DNA of 64,000 nt from Taishania sp964580465. GTDB taxonomy: Bacteria > Bacteroidota > Bacteroidia > Flavobacteriales_D > Crocinitomicaceae. This document shows positions 60,983 through 64,000 of the stretch, one piece after another. A program made the translations under genes and the position numbers. How positions within the stretch are numbered: the stretch's first letter is position 1; every line of letters starts with the position of its first letter. A model generated the notes under the pieces. It was given only the letters and a program-made list of their open reading frames with translations. It was not told the origin of the DNA and did not search any database. Location of the stretch: NCBI GenBank assembly GCA_964580465.1, contig CAZOKJ010000009.1:1-64000 (forward strand), given 5' to 3'.

Positions 60983-61873
60983 ATGAAATATTTTACAATT
61001 GTTTTATTAAATGGTCTCATTTTGATAATGTTGACCTCCATGATTGTAACACAAAAACCTGCAACCGAACTCAAAGACTTAAAAAAGAAAATGAAGGCAG
61101 GTTATGTTTTTATACCAAGTAATACAGTTGAAATAGAAGGTAAAACAGTTAGTTTTCAAGGTTTTTTTATGCGAAAAACTGAAGTTAGCAACATGGATTA
61201 TAAAGAATATCTTTATTGGCTAAAAAATAACAACCAACTAGAAGCTTACAAACAAGCGTTACCAGATACCGCAAATTGGAGTGAATTAGGTAAGGATATG
61301 ACTCATTTTTCTAATATTTATAGTAATCATCCTGCGTATAACCAATTTCCCGTGGTAAATATCTCTAGAGAACAAGCTGAAAAATATTGCGATTGGTTGA
61401 CGATGATTTGGCAGGAAAATACAGGAAATAAAAACATACGATTCCGTTTGCCATTAAGAGCTGAATTTTTAGCAGCAACAGCAAATGCAACCAATCGCCC
61501 TTATGCATGGGAAGGTGATGAGTTAATGGACAAAAAAGGAAACAAAAGATGTAATTTCTATTCCGTTGATCAAAAAAGAATAAAGTTGTTAAATGGAGGA
61601 AAACAAGCTGAACTTGTCGAGCTTGAAAAATCAACAGGAATAACTGATTTGATGGCAGCAGTAAAATCTTTCCAACCTAATAGTTATGGCTTGTACAATC
61701 TAAACGGAAACGTTGCAGAAATGGTACATGAAAAGGACATGGTTGTCGGTGGCGACTGGATGAGCGGGGGATACGATGTAAGAAACGAGAGTTTTAAGCA
61801 AGTAACTAAAGCTAGTCCACTGGTTGGATTTAGACCTGTGATGACTTTTTTACCTAATTCTTTTGAAAAATAG
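60983..61873 (+). CDS. Formylglycine-generating-enzyme-like (SUMF1) protein, membrane-anchored
   Basis: About 296 residues with a hydrophobic N-terminus (TIVLLNGLILIMLTSMIV) and a FGE-sulfatase (SUMF1/EgtB-like) fold: TEVSNMDYKEYLYWL near residues 72-86, FPVVNISREQAEKYCDWL near 125-142, RFRLPLRAEFLAATA near 155-169, NVAEMVHEKDMVVGGDWMSGG near 247-267, GFRPVM near the end. Related proteins in Flavobacteriales include gliding-motility/type IX secretion lipoproteins GldJ and GldK, but the family here is not resolved. The ATG at 60983 is chosen over an upstream frame. Confidence 0.75.
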   Translation: MKYFTIVLLNGLILIMLTSMIVTQKPATELKDLKKKMKAGYVFIPSNTVEIEGKTVSFQGFFMRKTEVSNMDYKEYLYWLKNNNQLEAYKQALPDTANWSELGKDMTHFSNIYSNHPAYNQFPVVNISREQAEKYCDWLTMIWQENTGNKNIRFRLPLRAEFLAATANATNRPYAWEGDELMDKKGNKRCNFYSVDQKRIKLLNGGKQAELVELEKSTGITDLMAAVKSFQPNSYGLYNLNGNVAEMVHEKDMVVGGDWMSGGYDVRNESFKQVTKASPLVGFRPVMTFLPNSFEK

Positions 61874-61925
61874 TTTTGCAAATCAATTAATTACTAAAAA
61901 GAGCAAAAAAAAATTAATTTTTCGT

Positions 61926-61955
61926 TTTGAAATATAAATTTCATTATTATATTTG
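61926..61955 (+). promoter_or_regulatory. Bacteroidota promoter upstream of tRNA-Thr
   Basis: TTTG (61926-61929) and TAtaTTTG (61948-61955) separated by 18 bases; near-consensus -33/-7 pair. Start about 45 bases before the tRNA. Confidence 0.6.
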
Positions 61956-62000
61956 CACTCGCAAATGAAAATTTGATCGTTCTTTTAAAGACAAAAAATC

Positions 62001-62074
62001 GCCGATGTAGCTCAGTTGGCTAGAGCAGCTGATTTGTAATCAGCAGGTCGTGGGTTCGAATCCCTCCATCGGCT
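62001..62074 (+). tRNA. tRNA-Thr (TGT)
   Basis: Cloverleaf with GCCGATG/CATCGGC acceptor stem, GTTCGAATCCC T-arm, and the CTGATTTGTAATCAG anticodon arm with TGT. The CCA end (62075-62077) is genome-encoded. A hairpin with a UUCG loop follows at 62081. Confidence 0.95.
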
Positions 62075-62080
62075 CCATTT

Positions 62081-62110
62081 AAAAGTAGTTTCGACTACTT
62101 TTTTTTTTTT
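62081..62110 (+). terminator. UUCG-loop terminator between the tRNAs
   Basis: AAAAGTAGT and ACTACTTTT around a TTCG tetraloop, then a run of 12 Ts. It separates tRNA-Thr from tRNA-Gly. Confidence 0.8.
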
Positions 62111-62116
62111 GAATAA

Positions 62117-62189
62117 GCGGGAGTAGCTCAGTTGGTAGAGCGTCAGCCTTCCAAGCTGAGGGTCGCGAGTTCGAATCTCGTCTCCCGCT
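62117..62189 (+). tRNA. tRNA-Gly (TCC)
   Basis: 73-nt cloverleaf with GCGGGAG/CTCCCGC acceptor stem, CAGCCTTCCAAGCTG anticodon arm (TCC) and GTTCGAATCTC T-arm. No CCA encoded after T189. Confidence 0.95.
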
Positions 62190-62194
62190 CAAAT

Positions 62195-62231
62195 AAAAAA
62201 GGTCGTTTTCAATAGAAAACGACCTTTTTTT
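62195..62231. terminator. Bidirectional Rho-independent terminator
   Basis: AAAAAAGGTCGTTTTC and GAAAACGACCTTTTTT with an AATA loop, between tRNA-Gly and the convergent repeat protein gene; A and T runs on both sides. Confidence 0.9.
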
Positions 62232-62257
62232 ATGCCAAATAATTGTGCTCAATAGCT

Positions 62258-63343
62258 TTACAATCGATAATTTTTTCCATTTTGATAGACAATAAAGCTC
62301 TTGTTGAATAATTTCACCAAAACAGAATTGCCAAAAATGTCAAATTCCCCATTTTGCATGTTGCTAATATCTACAACTTGTCCATCAACAACAGCAGAAA
62401 CACCATTCATGGAATTTCGAAATGCTAATGTAGCATTCTTAATTTTATACTCAGTTAATCGGTAATTTGCTGCCAATGTCTTGGTGCCATTGACATCACA
62501 GTAAGTATATCCATTGTCTTCAAATAAAATAATATCATCCACAACATCCCATTTGGTAGAAAAAGAGCTCAATTCGAAAACGTGTCCATTTCTGTAAACT
62601 TTTACATTTCCTGCTATGTCCTCGTAAACAACAAATCCTCTTCCTGCTTTGTACTTCTTTACCCATTGATCTTCAATGTCAATGAATTGCCCTTTGTCAA
62701 AAACAGCAAATGTACGCGTGTTGGGATCGTTAAATGCAACGACGTCCGTACCGCTTTGAATGTCAATATCACCATTCCAAACGCCAATTTCGTAATAGTT
62801 GCCTTTGTAAAAAACCTTGTACAATCCACCATTATCAGCGTAAGCAAGAATGTTTTCGCCGATTTTTGAACTGTTTTTTAATACGATGTCAGTTGTGCTT
62901 GTTTGAATTGGATATTCTGCTCCGTTCCAATGAGCCATCATGGAATTAAATCGGGTGTCAACGTAAACTACGATGTCATCTTTTACAATGTAAGGTCCTC
63001 CAAAATAAGAAAGTATTTTTGTTTTACCTGCATTCCAAACACCCAAAGTTGTACCAACATTCCAAGCAACCAATTTGTCGGATACCAGATAATTCAATTC
63101 CATATTGGAAATCTCATAACGTTTCGTCCCGTCGTACACACGAAGATTTCCACGTATGTCAATGTAAGCGACAACATAATCTCCAGCTTTGTAACCTTTG
63201 ATTTCTTGCATGTCAATGTACTTAAATTCACCATTTTCTACTGAACGAAACCAATTATTAAAATCAACAAAAGGAACAATTGTTGTTTGTGCTTGCGTTA
63301 AATAAACAAGGGATAAACTAAGGATTAAAAGAATGTTTTTCAT
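62258..63343 (-). CDS. Secreted beta-rich repeat protein of unknown function
   Basis: 361 residues with a signal peptide (MKNILLILSLSLVYLTQAQ) and a series of about 50-residue repeats, each with YxVYxxG-like strands (VVAYIDIRGNLRVYDG, ILAYADNGGLYKVFYKG, VVYEDIAGNVKVYRNG, LVKLFNKSFIVYQNG). The pattern resembles beta-propeller or WD40-like blades. No catalytic motif is visible. The function is not recognised; likely periplasmic or outer-membrane associated. Convergent to the tRNA pair. Confidence 0.65.
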   Translation of the reverse strand: MKNILLILSLSLVYLTQAQTTIVPFVDFNNWFRSVENGEFKYIDMQEIKGYKAGDYVVAYIDIRGNLRVYDGTKRYEISNMELNYLVSDKLVAWNVGTTLGVWNAGKTKILSYFGGPYIVKDDIVVYVDTRFNSMMAHWNGAEYPIQTSTTDIVLKNSSKIGENILAYADNGGLYKVFYKGNYYEIGVWNGDIDIQSGTDVVAFNDPNTRTFAVFDKGQFIDIEDQWVKKYKAGRGFVVYEDIAGNVKVYRNGHVFELSSFSTKWDVVDDIILFEDNGYTYCDVNGTKTLAANYRLTEYKIKNATLAFRNSMNGVSAVVDGQVVDISNMQNGEFDIFGNSVLVKLFNKSFIVYQNGKNYRL

Positions 63344-63524
63344 TTGCCCAATTATGCTAAATACTTTATTTATAGTACAATTTCTGTGCCATAATTCAGG
63401 CTAATGTAAGAAAAAAGATTGAACTAATAAGATAAAAATTGCTTTTTAATTTAAGATGATTAATTTTTTGTCATTTAATTGATTAGTATTTAATTTATTT
63501 ATATATTTACCTAAAATTTTGGAC

Positions 63525-64000
63525 ATGAATATTGGAACTAATTTGAAATTGCTTCGAAAGCGAAAGCGTCTTTCTCAAGAGGAAATGGCAGCTGAATTGG
63601 GCTTGAATCGTTCAACTTATAGCGGTTATGAAAACGGGGTGGCACAACCAAATATTGAAAGTTTGATTGCAATAGCAAGTTTTCATGCTGTGTCAATTGA
63701 TGACTTGCTGAAAAGTGATTTTGAACAATTTTCAGATGCTGATTGGGAACGAATTGACAAAGGTGTTTACACCGATGCGAAAGGTTCAAAATTGCGCGTA
63801 TTAACGTCAATGGTGAACGAAGAAAATGAAGAACTTATCGAATTAATTCCTCTTAAAGCTTCTGCTGGTTACACCGCAGGCTATTCTGATCCTGATTATT
63901 TGAGAGTGTTGCCAACGTTTACCTTGCCTTTTTTGTCAAAAGAAAAAAAATACCGTTCTTTTCCTATCAAAGGTGATTCAATGCCACCAGTGGTTGAAGG
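63525..64000 (+). CDS. XRE-family HTH with S24-like peptidase domain (partial)
   Basis: Starts at the ATG at 63525 and runs off the window after about 158 codons. An N-terminal helix-turn-helix (KLLRKRKRLSQEEMAAELGLNRSTYSGYENG near residues 8-38) is followed by a linker and the start of an S24/LexA-like domain (IKGDSMPPVVEG near 148). This is the build of phage-type CI/LexA-like repressors, where the peptidase domain cuts itself on DNA damage or related signal. Why the gene is at this site, and its target, cannot be seen. Confidence 0.8.
   Translation, partial: MNIGTNLKLLRKRKRLSQEEMAAELGLNRSTYSGYENGVAQPNIESLIAIASFHAVSIDDLLKSDFEQFSDADWERIDKGVYTDAKGSKLRVLTSMVNEENEELIELIPLKASAGYTAGYSDPDYLRVLPTFTLPFLSKEKKYRSFPIKGDSMPPVVE

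Noticed and set aside
63768..63785. VYTD peptide in the XRE/S24-like regulator as another palindrome copy
   Set aside because: The DNA (GTTTACACCGATGCG) has only part of one arm and no inverted repeat; it is probably ordinary protein sequence.

Overview
The window is chromosomal DNA from an AT-rich member of the Bacteroidota, most likely order Flavobacteriales (a Fluviicola/Crocinitomicaceae-like organism is my guess). The basis is: a fused MurF-alanine racemase, the 'alternative' GlmU-like sugar nucleotidyltransferase, a BatA-domain protein, a membrane-tethered MutS-like ATPase, a GEVED/PKD protein with a type IX-secretion-like tail, BshA (bacillithiol), weak or absent Shine-Dalgarno sites, and repeated TAnnTTTG promoter boxes upstream of genes. 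It is a draft scaffold: two runs of exactly 100 N are present, each flanked by an identical 55-base sequence.

Layout. 0-5 kb: M42 peptidase, YigZ and ValRS on the minus strand. 4.7-12.1 kb: plus-strand membrane proteins (DUF808, DoxX), then a MurF-Alr fusion, an LTA-synthase-like sulfatase and an SF1 helicase in a tight run. 12.2-15.5 kb: trmH-like methyltransferase and uvrA (minus). 15.5-19.3 kb: an outer-membrane-type protein, prmC, a small membrane protein, bshA and an ArsR-like regulator. 19.4-31.8 kb: sucD, hemB, membrane MutS-like protein, SiaC-like protein, coaE, PaaI thioesterase, lipoprotein, methyltransferase, degenerate dihydroorotase, BatA protein, CPBP protease and a START-like protein. 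31.9-40.9 kb: lipid methyltransferase, a broken secreted GEVED/PKD gene, DUF6122, a sodium/solute symporter, GlmU-like protein, Ser/Thr kinase, tcdA and a TatD hydrolase. 41-47.7 kb: three consecutive POT peptide transporters, map and a TatA/B-like protein. 48.3-64 kb: M49 peptidase, rhodanese, a lipoprotein gene with two internal stops, alaS, nitronate monooxygenase, fumC, gcvP, an FGE-like protein, tRNA-Thr, tRNA-Gly, a secreted repeat protein and an XRE/S24 regulator cut by the window end.

Most genes are housekeeping. What stands out is a short palindromic DNA family with core ATATCGGTATATACCGATAT, at least 23 copies between 15.6 and 48.3 kb and none that I could find outside that interval. 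Six copies lie inside protein-coding sequence, five of them read in the same frame as (G)ISVYTD(M) or a close variant: in prmC, coaE, the GlmU-like gene, an outer-membrane-type gene (which also has a second copy in another frame) and at the end of the GEVED/PKD gene. The palindrome has no stop codon in any frame. In PrmC, CoaE and the GlmU-like protein the encoded peptide appears to occupy the normal family spacing rather than lengthen the protein. Intergenic copies are single (19.96 kb, a perfect 32-bp palindrome), compound (18.77 kb), clustered in a duplicated ~174-bp unit (32.7-33.1 kb), or arranged in a tandem array with 40/41-bp pitch (47.75-48.25 kb) that the assembler could not close.

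A second, unrelated 36-bp GC-rich palindrome lies at 38.1 kb. Two genes look decayed: the GEVED/PKD gene (two frameshifts and an apparently shortened sorting domain) and a lipoprotein gene (two in-frame nonsense codons). No transposase, integrase, CRISPR array or phage gene was seen.
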